Source of the DNA: a bacterium
GTDB lineage: Bacteria > Actinomycetota > Acidimicrobiia > Spongiisociales > UBA5794
Assembly (NCBI GenBank): GCA_024226255.1
Contig: JAAELU010000452.1
Coordinates: 1 to 37,671, forward strand
Reading direction: 5' to 3'
Length of the DNA stretch: 37,671 nt
Shown: in pieces, positions 1-7,680 of the stretch
How the letters are laid out: every line of letters begins with the position of its first letter
Numbering within the stretch: the first letter of the stretch is position 1
The notes under the pieces: generated by a model
Databases searched by the model: none
Told to the model about the DNA's origin: nothing
What the model saw: the letters and a program-made list of their open reading frames with translations, nothing else
Translations under genes and position numbers: made by a program

Positions 1-814
1 AGTCCTCCTCCGACGGTTCGTACATGACGCGGCCTCGATTGTGCGCCACTTCCTGATCGACGAGAAGCACCCCATCGGTGGTGGTTATCCGACGGCGAAG
101 TCGATTCTCCCGCCACCACTGATCTCCATCACGAAAGAAGCGATGGTCCACCTCTTCGACCTCGATCCGATGGCCCGGATCACACTCCGCCCATATCTCG
201 GAAACGAAGTCACCGTCGTCAACCCGCGCCGCCATCATCACCCGCACCGGGAGCGGGTTCTCGAAACAGAAGTCCGCGTAGTTGTAGACAACCGTGGCGC
301 CACATCCGAAAGGAACCGTGCGCTCGTGATCCGGGAACAGATCTAGACCATGACGGTGCCGCTCTGTAATGCGCATGCCGGCCTTGACGGCGACCCAGTA
401 GAAGCTATTGGACACCTGACAGAGCCCCCCGCCGACACTTGCCTCTGATTCGCCGTTGCGCAGTTCAAGACCCTTGCGGAATCCACGGCGCTTGGTAGTA
501 CGCCCGACGGCGTGATGGTGAGAGAAAACCTGATTCGGCTCAACGATCAGCCGGTCAAGCAGACCGGCGGCAAGGCCAACGTTGGTCTCTTTGCCAAGTT
601 GCACCTCGGCGTCCAAGGCCCCGGCGACCCTCTCCAGAGGAGAAGAGTGGCTGGCCAGGAGAAACGGATATTGGGCGGCTTCCTTGTCGGATGCCTTGGA
701 GAGGGCGACAGTCCGGCGTTCCGCCAGCCATTTGGGGAGGCGCGCCAGGCGTAACAACTCGAGCCGTACACGAAATGGAATCAGCCGACGCCTGAGCCAT
801 CGCAGCTGGTCCAT
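1..814 (-). CDS. VanW family protein, C-terminus cut by window edge
   Basis: The minus-strand frame is open from an ATG at 814 to the window edge, giving about 271 residues without a stop, so the C-terminal end is missing. The ATG follows GGAGGT with about 9 nt spacing; a GTG at 817 is an alternative start. The VanW-family core is clear: EPNQVFSHHHAVGRTTKRRG, then GLELRNGE, SVGGGLCQVSNSFYWVAVKAG, then RHRHGLDLFPDHERTVPFG and GATVVYNYADFCFEN. The N-terminus is basic (MDQLRWLRRRLIPFRVR) with no convincing signal peptide. VanW is named after vancomycin-resistance clusters, but the domain is widespread and its biochemical role is unsettled; a link to the cell wall is only inferred. No vanHAX-type gene lies nearby, so resistance should not be assumed. 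The family call is firm; the function is unknown. Confidence 0.85.
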   Translation of the reverse strand, partial: MDQLRWLRRRLIPFRVRLELLRLARLPKWLAERRTVALSKASDKEAAQYPFLLASHSSPLERVAGALDAEVQLGKETNVGLAAGLLDRLIVEPNQVFSHHHAVGRTTKRRGFRKGLELRNGESEASVGGGLCQVSNSFYWVAVKAGMRITERHRHGLDLFPDHERTVPFGCGATVVYNYADFCFENPLPVRVMMAARVDDGDFVSEIWAECDPGHRIEVEEVDHRFFRDGDQWWRENRLRRRITTTDGVLLVDQEVAHNRGRVMYEPSEED

Positions 815-880
815 CACACATGCACCTCCGTCGTCAAGGTACCCATCACGTCAACGCTTAAGCAGGGCCGGAAGTCCTTG

Positions 881-904
881 GCAATGGACCTGACGGTCCA
901 TTGC
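881..904. terminator. Perfect hairpin between two minus-strand genes
   Basis: A perfect 10-bp stem (GCAATGGACC / GGTCCATTGC) with a TGAC loop lies between the end of the SUMF-like gene (982) and the start of the VanW gene (814). It has no clear T-tract on either strand, so it is a candidate terminator or mRNA-end hairpin rather than a textbook one. Its inner core (GGACCT..CGGTCC) also occurs in the hairpin at 7441-7464. Confidence 0.5.
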
Positions 905-981
905 TTGGGGCGGGCAGCAATAGCGAAACCCCAGTATGGCCGGACTTGTGATCGGCCTGGCGCTTGGAGATCGACTCAGAA

Positions 982-2046
982 TCACTCGGGGTCTGAAGCG
1001 CAACGGAATCCAACGCGGGGATCGTCGAACGAGTGTGATGAGTTGCGAAAGGCGCAACGCCCCTGGTCGACCATGAGCTCGGCATCATCGTGACGGAAGA
1101 GCCACGAACCACCACGAATCGAGTGATTCCACGGCGGCCCGGCGCCGATAGGGTTGACGTCGCCCAGGGTCTCATAGGCGACCGGGTCGTACCAGTCGGC
1201 CACCCACTCCGACGCGTTTCCTGCGAGATTGCATACGCCGAATGGACTTGCTCCAGTCTCCGGCTCCCCCACGCTCACGAGGCCGGGGGATTCGCTTGCG
1301 GGCGTTGTCAGCCACGGCCAAGCATCGTCCGGGGCAGCGAGCGGATGCATTGTCGTGTTCAATCTGGTGGGATCCCAATCCGAGCCCCATGGATATGTCA
1401 GCCCGTCGAAGTCGCGACATGCCCGCTCCCACTCGGCCTCGGTTGGCAGTCGTTTGCCTGCTGCCGCGCAGTAGGAGTCGGCTTGACCCCAAGAGACGCC
1501 AACAACCGGATGCGTCGCGGTGCCCTCCGGGAAGGCACCGTCGATCCAGTACACGGGGACCGGCTCGCTCGCCTCGGTCGCAAATGCGGCATACTGCAGG
1601 TTGGTCACCTCGTAGCGGTCGATTGCGAACGCATCCAGATACACCTCACGGCGTGGCTGTTCATCGGGCCTGCCTCCTTTAGTTCCCATCATCGCCCACC
1701 CAGCCGGAATCGGGATGACGCTTGCATCGAGCACGGTTGCCACCTCCAGCCAGCGGTGCTCGCCCTCCAGCCAGCGCAGCAGCTCGACTTCGGTATCGAC
1801 ACGCAGGCCCGGCACAGTCGCAATCAAACGGGCTGTCGCAGCGCGTACCCCAACCTCGGCGACCTCATGGAAGGGGTCTTCTTGCAGCGCGTTCCGATAC
1901 TGTGTGAACGCTTCGGGCCAGTCGCCCACCTCTGCCGCCTCGTGGGCTCTCCTGACCAGGTTGTCAGCCGCCGACTCGCCGGCACACGACACGATGACCG
2001 CAATCAGGACCACTGCGAAACTCAGACGTGCAGCCGCACTACGCAT
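982..2046 (-). CDS. Lipoprotein with SUMF1/FGE-like domain, catalytic Cys absent
   Basis: The protein has 354 residues. The N-terminus is a lipoprotein signal with lipobox IVSC, lipidated Cys21, so it should be anchored outside the membrane. Residues about 25-110 form a helical, TPR-like stretch (AHEAAEVGDWPEAFTQYRNAL). Residues about 112-354 are a formylglycine-generating-enzyme-like (SUMF1) domain: IPAGWAMMGTKGGRPDEQPR, DRYEVTNLQYAAFA, HPVVGVSWGQADSYCAAAGK, RLPTEAEWERACR, NLAGNASEWVADWYDP, RGGSW and VGFRCASD. Genuine FGEs carry two copper-binding cysteines shortly after RGGS; here that stretch reads LFRHDDAELMVDQGRCAFR with no such pair, so sulfatase-activating activity is unlikely. Many bacterial proteins use this fold for binding or in non-FGE enzymes. 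The ATG at 2046 has AGAGGA about 9 nt upstream. The partner or ligand is unknown. Confidence 0.85.
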   Translation of the reverse strand: MRSAAARLSFAVVLIAVIVSCAGESAADNLVRRAHEAAEVGDWPEAFTQYRNALQEDPFHEVAEVGVRAATARLIATVPGLRVDTEVELLRWLEGEHRWLEVATVLDASVIPIPAGWAMMGTKGGRPDEQPRREVYLDAFAIDRYEVTNLQYAAFATEASEPVPVYWIDGAFPEGTATHPVVGVSWGQADSYCAAAGKRLPTEAEWERACRDFDGLTYPWGSDWDPTRLNTTMHPLAAPDDAWPWLTTPASESPGLVSVGEPETGASPFGVCNLAGNASEWVADWYDPVAYETLGDVNPIGAGPPWNHSIRGGSWLFRHDDAELMVDQGRCAFRNSSHSFDDPRVGFRCASDPE

Positions 2047-2284
2047 AGACGTTGTCCTCTTTGGTCACGTTCCAACTCGGATCATGAGCCGTTGCGCCGT
2101 GAGGTCACTCACCGAGATCGATCCTGCCCCTGTGATACATATCGCAGACACGAATGAAGCCGCTATCTGGACCTGAACACACTCGGTCCGAGTCGAGGTC
2201 GACGGCATTCGGCAGCCACCTCAATCGTTGTCCGATTGCCGGATCGTGGCTAGGGCCTAACGCCCCGACGTGACATCGGCGCCG
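2047..2284. other. Intergenic region, no gene seen
   Basis: This 238-bp gap separates the end of oleD from the start of the SUMF-like lipoprotein gene, both on the minus strand. It contains no ORF with recognisable similarity and no run of T residues. A small palindrome, ACTCGG-T-CCGAGT, lies at 2181-2193. It probably holds the ole operon terminator and the lipoprotein promoter, but neither could be assigned. Confidence 0.4.
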
Positions 2285-3265
2285 TCAGGCCGTGTGGGCA
2301 GCCGCGGCGAACCACGCCTCGAGGCGGCGGAAACCCTCGGCGAGATCAACCTGTGGCTCCCATCGAAGGGCGAGGCGGGCCTCACGCTGATCGAACCAGT
2401 GGGCCGTAGCCAGCTGCTCGGCAAGAAAGCCAGTCATCGGCGGATCGTCCTCACGGTGGCGACGATCCCACCACGACTCGACAAGTCGACCCCCGATCTT
2501 TGCTACCGGGGCAGGCACCTTGAGCGTCGGTGACGGCAGTCCGGCAGCCGCCACAATCCGATTCAGCATCTCCCGAACCGGTCGCGGCTGCCCGTTCGAG
2601 ACAACCAGAGCGCGGCCGCCGAGTTCAGAAGCGCGGTCGACGGCAGCGACCAGAGCGTCCGCCGCGTTGTCGATGTAGGTGGTGTCGATCAAGGCCGTGC
2701 CGGACCCGACGATGGCGAGGCGGCCCTGGCGCGCTCGCTCGACGATGCGGCCCACCAACTGCTTGTCGCCGGGTCCCCACACAAGATGGGGTCGGACCGC
2801 GACGACGGACAGGGTCTCCGAGTCGCCGGCGAGTGCGACCCGTTCTGCCTCGGCCTTGCTGCGCGCGTAGAAGCCACGAGCGGTCACGGGATCGGCGGGG
2901 CCGGCTCCCGCCCCGACGAGCGAATCTCCGGCATGGACCACCGAGGGCGACGACACATACACGAAACGACCGACACCAGCAGCAACTGCGGCACCGAGAG
3001 TGTTGGCTGTCCCGCGGATATTCGTGTCCTCAAAGTCTGACCAAGAACCCGTGGCCGCGACGCGCGCCGCCAGATGGACAACCGCCTCGACGCCCTTGGT
3101 GGCAGAGGCGAGCGTCGAGGTGTCGCCAATATCACCGAGCACCTCTCTCATCCCGAGGCCGCTCGGAGAACGCTGCATGACCGTGACGTCATCGCCGCGT
3201 GTATCGAGCCGACGGGCGACGGCCGCGCCAAGAAGACTGGTGCCGCCGGTGACAAGCACTTTCAC
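2285..3265 (-). CDS. oleD: OleD: NAD(P)H-dependent 2-alkyl-3-oxoalkanoate reductase
   Basis: This is an extended short-chain dehydrogenase (326 residues) that reduces the beta-keto acid made by OleA to a beta-hydroxy acid in long-chain olefin synthesis. A Rossmann motif (VTGGTSLLGAAVARRL) sits at the N-terminus, followed by GVEAVVHLAA and FVYVSSPSVV, and a catalytic Tyr-x-x-x-Lys in GFYARSKAEAE. HLVWGPGD and the ALIDTTYIDNAADALV region are typical of epimerase-like 3-beta-HSD/OleD proteins. The frame is open further upstream to 3307, but the GTG at 3265 is chosen because it overlaps the oleBC stop (GTGA), has AAGGA upstream and places the Rossmann motif at residue 5. The assignment rests on the neighbouring oleA and oleBC as well as the fold; alone it would be only an SDR/epimerase. 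Confidence 0.9.
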   Translation of the reverse strand: MKVLVTGGTSLLGAAVARRLDTRGDDVTVMQRSPSGLGMREVLGDIGDTSTLASATKGVEAVVHLAARVAATGSWSDFEDTNIRGTANTLGAAVAAGVGRFVYVSSPSVVHAGDSLVGAGAGPADPVTARGFYARSKAEAERVALAGDSETLSVVAVRPHLVWGPGDKQLVGRIVERARQGRLAIVGSGTALIDTTYIDNAADALVAAVDRASELGGRALVVSNGQPRPVREMLNRIVAAAGLPSPTLKVPAPVAKIGGRLVESWWDRRHREDDPPMTGFLAEQLATAHWFDQREARLALRWEPQVDLAEGFRRLEAWFAAAAHTA

Positions 3266-5829
3266 AGTTTGCCGATCCTTCCCCCGGCAAGAATCGCGGA
3301 CGCCCACGAGGCAATCCGGCCGCGATCGATCTTCGAGTTGTGGCGCTTGTCGACCGGTAACGCCGGTGCCACCAACACGGCTGCAACGTCAACGCCAACC
3401 GCGCTGCGGACTTGGTCAGACAGGGCCTCGCTGGCCAAGGCGGGCCGAGGCGCCGGCCGCGATGTGGCCACGACGACTGCTACCTGCTGTGTCCCAGCAG
3501 GTCCAATCCCCACGGCCGCCGCCAGGTCGATACCGGGAATCGATTCGACTGCGTGTTCAACGGCTACGGGTGTGATTGGGCCGGCCGGACCGACGATGGT
3601 GTGAACCAGACGCCCTTCAATCCACAGTCGCCCGTCCTTGTCGAGATGCCCGACGTCGCCGCTGCGGTGCCAACTCGCCGGCTGAGCCGAAGCATGCTGC
3701 GTGACCCAGAGCCGGTCGTAGGCGTCTTTGACGTGGGCGGCCTGAATGACCACTTCGCCGGTCACATCCGGTTCTGTCGAAAACGTCCCGATGGGCCGCC
3801 CCATGACGTCCAATTCATCAATCGCGGCGGATACGCCGGCAACGGGATGGCCCACACAAACTCCGTTGCCTACTCCTGCGGCCTCGATCTCAGCCAAGCT
3901 GATGTCCGCCACCGGGAGGACTTCGGTCATGCCATACGGCGTGTGCGGCTCTGCATTCGGAAGAACCTCGGCAGCGCGGCGCAAGACGGAACTCGAGACC
4001 GGGGCGCCGGCGGACATGAGCAGTCGCACTTGCGACATGGCTTCACGTTGGGCGGGCGTCAGCTGCCCCGAGGTCGCTGACACATTTCGCAGCGCGGCTG
4101 GAGAGGCGAAAACGAGAGTCGCAGCAAGCTCCGACACAGCCGCACCAAGCGCGACCGCGCTCAGCGACCCGGGTGATGTGACCTCCATGTCAGGCACCAC
4201 TGACGGGATGCCCATCGCAGGTCCATACAGGGCAAAGGGAGCAAACGCCGCGACGAGTCGATCGTCCCGACTGATGCTGTACACGCGAACCAAGGCGTCA
4301 CGTTGCGCCTGAGCCTGGCGATGGAGATAACGAACCCCCTTGGCGGGACCGGTGGCCCCCGAGGTGAAGACGACGGCGGCCACATCGTCGGGCCCCGGCG
4401 ATGGTGGTGCAGTCTTGAACTCGCCGCGTCTGCGGACCTCATCCAGCGTGGCCCACACACCAAGACTCTTCTGAAGCACCGGCGTTAGCTCCCCGACGGC
4501 GATACGCCGACCGGGCCAGCGCATCGTCCGCGCCACCGCCAGGGCCTTGGTAACCCCAATCAGATACTGCGGTGCTGCGCTTTCGAGAGCTTGGCCCATA
4601 CCGCGCAGCCCAAGGCCGGCGTCGGCAACCACCGTGACAGCACCCATTCGCCAGCAGGCATAGAGACACACTGTGAGGTCAATGCCGGGTGGAACGAGCA
4701 ATGCCACCCGATCCCCGGCCCGAACCCCGGACTCGTATAGTCCGGCTGCCACCTGCCGCACGTCCAGGTCTAGTTCGGCGAAGGTGACCGATCTCCCCGC
4801 CCCGGTGGCCGTCATTTCGATGACTGCGACCTCATCATCAGCTGTCCGTCGATCAAGCGCTCCCCACAGCGGTTCGCGGCTGGTCAGTTCAGCCGGGATG
4901 GCTGTGCTGTCGTTCAACCCACCAATCCAGGTGTGCACGGCTGTGGCGATGTCGGCGTCCTCGGTCACGTAGTGCCTCGCTCCGGCAAAGCGATGCACCT
5001 GAGCGTGCGGGAAACGAGCCTCGAGATCGTGGAGGTACAAGTCGGAAAACACCGGATCGGACGAGCCCCACAACAGCAGGGCTGGAACATCTCGTAGCTG
5101 TTCCAGCCCGTCTGCAACTTCAGCGAGTGCTACGTAGCTGGGATGCGACTCGTCGAGCGGAATGTCTTCAACAAAACCACCCACCGCCATCCGCCGCTCG
5201 ACGGTGCGGTAGGGGGCCCGATAGGCCTCACGCACCGCTGCGGTGGGCCGCCGTCTCGAGAGTTCGAGGGCACCCCGGACGAACGTGGCCGTCCTCACAG
5301 TCACCCGCTCGAGCACACCGCGGGAGCGGGCCAAACGAATCAACCGCGGCGCTTTGGCACCTGCAGGCTGGTGCACGGCCGTGTTGGCGAGCACGACACC
5401 GGCCAGTTGGTCACGGTGGCGAAGCGCCCAGCCCAGCGAGATAGGTCCACCCCAGTCATGGGCAACTGTGATGACCGGCCCGCTCAACCCGAGTTCCTCC
5501 GTCAAGGCTCCGAGGTCGTCGATCCGGCGCTGCAGGCGGCGCACAGTTCCGGTGCGCTCCGAGTAACCCATGTCGAGATGATCGACGGCAATCACCCGCG
5601 TGTTTGGATCGGCTTTCGCCAGTATGTCGCGCCACAAATAGGACCACGATGGATTGCCGTGGACACAAAGCAGCGTCACCTCGGGGTCGACGACACCGTT
5701 GTCGAGTAGGTGAAAGGTACGGCCCAGTCCGTCGAGACTGGGCACGGTGACCAAACGAGACCACGCAGGATCGAGGCCAGAAAGCCCGGCGGGTGGAAGA
5801 GTTGCCGGCGCCGTGACGCCGCGGTTCAC
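3262..5829 (-). CDS. oleBC: OleBC fusion: beta-lactone decarboxylase plus beta-lactone synthetase
   Basis: This 855-residue protein has two enzymes. Residues about 20-305 are an alpha/beta-hydrolase of the haloalkane-dehalogenase type (OleB): oxyanion motif HGNP (57-60), nucleophile Asp125 in AHDWGG, acid Asp258 in GSSDPVF, and catalytic His286 in GARHYVTED. OleB removes CO2 from a cis-beta-lactone to give the olefin. Residues about 315-855 are an ANL-superfamily adenylating enzyme (OleC): P-loop VFTSGATGPAKG (487-498), PYGMTE (631-636), HRSGDVGHLDKDGRLWIEGR, and a C-terminal KRHNSKIDRG lysine region. OleC activates the beta-hydroxy acid with ATP and closes it to the beta-lactone. Separate oleB and oleC genes are usual in Gram-negatives; fusions are known from Actinobacteria and would channel the reactive lactone. 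The ATG at 5829 overlaps the oleA stop by 4 nt, so the genes are translationally coupled. Confidence 0.95.
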   Translation of the reverse strand: MNRGVTAPATLPPAGLSGLDPAWSRLVTVPSLDGLGRTFHLLDNGVVDPEVTLLCVHGNPSWSYLWRDILAKADPNTRVIAVDHLDMGYSERTGTVRRLQRRIDDLGALTEELGLSGPVITVAHDWGGPISLGWALRHRDQLAGVVLANTAVHQPAGAKAPRLIRLARSRGVLERVTVRTATFVRGALELSRRRPTAAVREAYRAPYRTVERRMAVGGFVEDIPLDESHPSYVALAEVADGLEQLRDVPALLLWGSSDPVFSDLYLHDLEARFPHAQVHRFAGARHYVTEDADIATAVHTWIGGLNDSTAIPAELTSREPLWGALDRRTADDEVAVIEMTATGAGRSVTFAELDLDVRQVAAGLYESGVRAGDRVALLVPPGIDLTVCLYACWRMGAVTVVADAGLGLRGMGQALESAAPQYLIGVTKALAVARTMRWPGRRIAVGELTPVLQKSLGVWATLDEVRRRGEFKTAPPSPGPDDVAAVVFTSGATGPAKGVRYLHRQAQAQRDALVRVYSISRDDRLVAAFAPFALYGPAMGIPSVVPDMEVTSPGSLSAVALGAAVSELAATLVFASPAALRNVSATSGQLTPAQREAMSQVRLLMSAGAPVSSSVLRRAAEVLPNAEPHTPYGMTEVLPVADISLAEIEAAGVGNGVCVGHPVAGVSAAIDELDVMGRPIGTFSTEPDVTGEVVIQAAHVKDAYDRLWVTQHASAQPASWHRSGDVGHLDKDGRLWIEGRLVHTIVGPAGPITPVAVEHAVESIPGIDLAAAVGIGPAGTQQVAVVVATSRPAPRPALASEALSDQVRSAVGVDVAAVLVAPALPVDKRHNSKIDRGRIASWASAILAGGRIGKL

Positions 5830-6851
5830 CAGAGGATCTCGGTAGCCATCGCGTTGATACCGGAGCCAATTCCAAGGAGCAAGACGCGGTCACCCGACTC
5901 CAGCGATCCAACTTCCGCGGCGAGGGTGATCGGAACTGAGGCCGGCCCAACATTGCCAAGCGTCGGGAACGTGAGCGGCGCCTTGGCCGGATCAATCCCG
6001 AGAACGTCACACATCATGGAGGTGTGAACCTGCGACACCTGGTGAATGATGTAGCGATCCATCTCGAGCCAGCCCTTCTGTTCGACCTCACCGTCCGCCC
6101 AAGCCTTCTTGGCGAGCAACAGGCCGGCGTCGAGCAAAGCCTTGGTGTCGGTTCTCATCTGGTCGAGTGTGCCGGTGCAGATCTTGTGATGCGTCGTGTC
6201 GGCCTGGCTGATGCCGCCGACAACACGGTGACTGCCGGGGTTTTCCGAATGGCGCCCGAGCACCATCGCGGCGGCACCGGAGCCGAGGGTCAATGTAGCG
6301 AACTCAGCAAAGAGATCCGAGAGTGTCGCCTCGTCGGACGCCAGTCGCTCCAAGGTCTTGGTCTGCGGCTGCCGGCTGCCCTCGCCGTCGACGATCAGGG
6401 CGTATTCGATCTGACCGGAATCGATCATGGTCCCGGCCAATTGCATGCCGTTCATGAAGCCAAGGCAGGCATTGGCAAGATCGAAATTGAGACATGAACT
6501 CGGCAGATCCAGCATATTGTGAACCGCCACAGCAGCCGAGGGCTCGAGGTGATCTCGGCATACCGACGTGTCTATGAGCAACCCAATCTGGCTCGGATCG
6601 ATCCCGGCCTCATCAAGCGCCTTCTGGCCGGCCCTGGCAGCGGCTTCAGCGAACGTCACACCTTCCGGCCACCAGCGCCTTTCCTTGATGCCGGCCAGGC
6701 TCTCGAGCAAGCCGGATTGGGTGCCGAGCCGCTCGTATGTGCCGGCGAGCCGTTCATCGAATTCGGCGGAGGTCACTACCTCCGGGGCGTGAACGGCCGC
6801 AATCGAAATGATGGCTGTGTCCGTATGGGTGTGAGTTGCGTTGCCGTGCAT
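5826..6851 (-). CDS. oleA: OleA: acyl-CoA head-to-head condensing thiolase
   Basis: This 341-residue thiolase-superfamily enzyme condenses two fatty acyl-CoAs (non-decarboxylative Claisen) to a beta-keto acid, the first step of long-chain olefin synthesis. The sequence tracks Xanthomonas OleA closely. Catalytic Cys129 lies in LANACLGF, His270 in IIHQVS, Asn300 in LGNVGPASVP, and Glu103 in DHLEPS corresponds to the Glu117 that reaches into the partner active site; the spacing from Glu to Cys is 26 residues in both. GLLIDTS, FATLTLGSGAAAMVLGR and LLLGIGSGINAMATEILW are further family motifs. The open frame begins upstream at a GTG (6896); the ATG at 6851 is preferred because it gives the normal family length and N-terminus, though its ribosome site (GAGAAAG) is weak. 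It is first gene of the operon oleA-oleBC-oleD. Confidence 0.93.
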   Translation of the reverse strand: MHGNATHTHTDTAIISIAAVHAPEVVTSAEFDERLAGTYERLGTQSGLLESLAGIKERRWWPEGVTFAEAAARAGQKALDEAGIDPSQIGLLIDTSVCRDHLEPSAAVAVHNMLDLPSSCLNFDLANACLGFMNGMQLAGTMIDSGQIEYALIVDGEGSRQPQTKTLERLASDEATLSDLFAEFATLTLGSGAAAMVLGRHSENPGSHRVVGGISQADTTHHKICTGTLDQMRTDTKALLDAGLLLAKKAWADGEVEQKGWLEMDRYIIHQVSQVHTSMMCDVLGIDPAKAPLTFPTLGNVGPASVPITLAAEVGSLESGDRVLLLGIGSGINAMATEILW

Positions 6852-6966
6852 TTCGATCTTTCTCAAAGGGAACGAGAGATTCTCCCACACCGCCACGCCT
6901 TCCGTACCTATCCCACGTTTGTGTCACAGGTTCTAGGCATTTGAGGCAAGCCGAGGACATCCCATT

Positions 6967-6984
6967 GTCGACGCCAGCGTCGAC
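6967..6984. promoter_or_regulatory. Inverted repeat between divergent genes, possible operator
   Basis: A perfect 8-bp inverted repeat, GTCGACGC-CA-GCGTCGAC, lies in the 163-bp region between oleA (minus) and the relic at 7015 (plus). Its position about 115 bp upstream of the oleA ATG and about 20 bp before the Shine-Dalgarno of the plus-strand relic fits a dimeric regulator site or a leader hairpin. No regulator gene adjoins it. That it is an operator is inference from symmetry and position. Confidence 0.4.
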
Positions 6985-7014
6985 GTTGATCCCCGACAAT
7001 TCTGGAGGACTCCC

Positions 7015-7453
7015 GTGTCCGGCCCTTCGAACCCGGCTTCCACTCCGGCCACCGACGCCGAGGCCGCCGGCTTTCGAGTCACAGAGCTGCGGGTCCACGG
7101 CGTCGGCGGAGCGGCCCCTGAGGAAGTGCTCGATGTCCCGCACACGAGACTCGTGGCGGGAGGCGCCGACGCGGGGTTCTTCCGCCCGGCCGAGTGGATC
7201 GACTTGCCGGGATCGCCGCATCAAGAAGCTCACCGACAGCAACGGGGGTCCAGTCTTTGGGGATGGATCCGAACGGGACGTGCCGTCCGCCTACGAGGAC
7301 GTGCGTCTCCACGATCCGTACGATCCAGAACCAATGATGCAGGGTGATCCGCGACTGCGCACTCTGAATCACTCGAACTACTACCGAGACCCCGAGTATG
7401 CGGCGACCATCGGGGCATTCGTGGCCCGGCTGAGCGAGCGGGAACGGACCTAG
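7015..7453 (+). pseudogene. Internally deleted relic of a large RVHGV-type protein
   Basis: The GTG at 7015 has a strong ribosome site (GGAGGA at 7004-7009) and begins a normal-looking N-terminus: GFRVTELRVHGVGGAAPEEV, then LDVPHTRLVAGGADAGFFRP. This resembles the start of large actinobacterial membrane proteins that open with LRVHGVSG and run for several hundred residues. The frame loses that resemblance around 7215. From about 7220 the +1 frame reads IKKLTDSNGGPVFGDGSERD, then AYEDVRLHDPYDPEP and TLNHSNYYRDPEYAATIGAF, ending at a TAG (7451-7453); this looks like the C-terminus of the same family. The gene thus seems to have lost its whole middle and to be frameshifted at the scar. The family match is from memory, so this reading is moderately secure; the sharp change of frame and short total length are visible directly. 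Confidence 0.6.
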
Positions 7454-7464
7454 CGGTCCGTTCC
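7441..7464 (+). terminator. Hairpin overlapping the relic stop codon
   Basis: A perfect 10-bp stem GGAACGGACC / GGTCCGTTCC with loop TAGC; the loop contains the relic's TAG stop (7451-7453). A short T-containing tail (TTCCTTGGG) follows. It is probably the original terminator of the RVHGV-type gene, which supports the view that the true 3' end of that gene is preserved here. Confidence 0.6.
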
Positions 7465-7539
7465 TTGGGAGCCGCCCCGTAACTCCGGAAGTCGGGAACG
7501 GACGCGGTGCCGGAAGCCCCGTTGGCTACTCTCGGCCAC

Positions 7540-7680
7540 ATGAACACATTGGACACGATCACTTCAAGACGCCAGATTCGCCAGTTCACATTGGGTCATC
7601 CCTCCAACCAACCGTTGACACCGATCGCATCGCCTACTCGCCGAGACTTCGACGACGTGGTGTACTTCGATACCTGGTGA
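7540..7680 (+). pseudogene. Nitroreductase relic, start and end joined in frame
   Basis: The 46-codon ORF begins MNTLDTITSRRQIRQF, which resembles the FMN-binding N-terminus of nitroreductases (an Arg-containing SRRxIRxF motif). It then jumps directly to LGHPSNQPLTPIASPTRRDF, DDVVYFDTW and stop, which resembles a nitroreductase C-terminus. Normal members are about 180-250 residues, so roughly 150-200 residues of the middle are missing without a frameshift. The start has no strong ribosome site. The TGA (7678-7680) overlaps the GTG of the next gene, so the original operon junction seems preserved. It cannot fold as an active FMN enzyme. Translation as a tiny peptide is possible. Confidence 0.65.

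Noticed and set aside
1-814. Vancomycin resistance gene
   Set aside because: VanW alone does not confer resistance, and no vanH, vanA/B, vanX, vanS or vanR gene is nearby.
982-2046. Active sulfatase-modifying FGE
   Set aside because: The two catalytic cysteines expected after RGGS are missing.
1090-2157. 355-codon plus-strand ORF
   Set aside because: It is antisense to the SUMF-like lipoprotein gene, whose motifs are clear. Its product has biased, unstructured composition and no ribosome site.
2530-3180. Plus-strand ORF of 216 codons within oleD
   Set aside because: Arg/Pro-rich shadow of the oleD gene without coding features.
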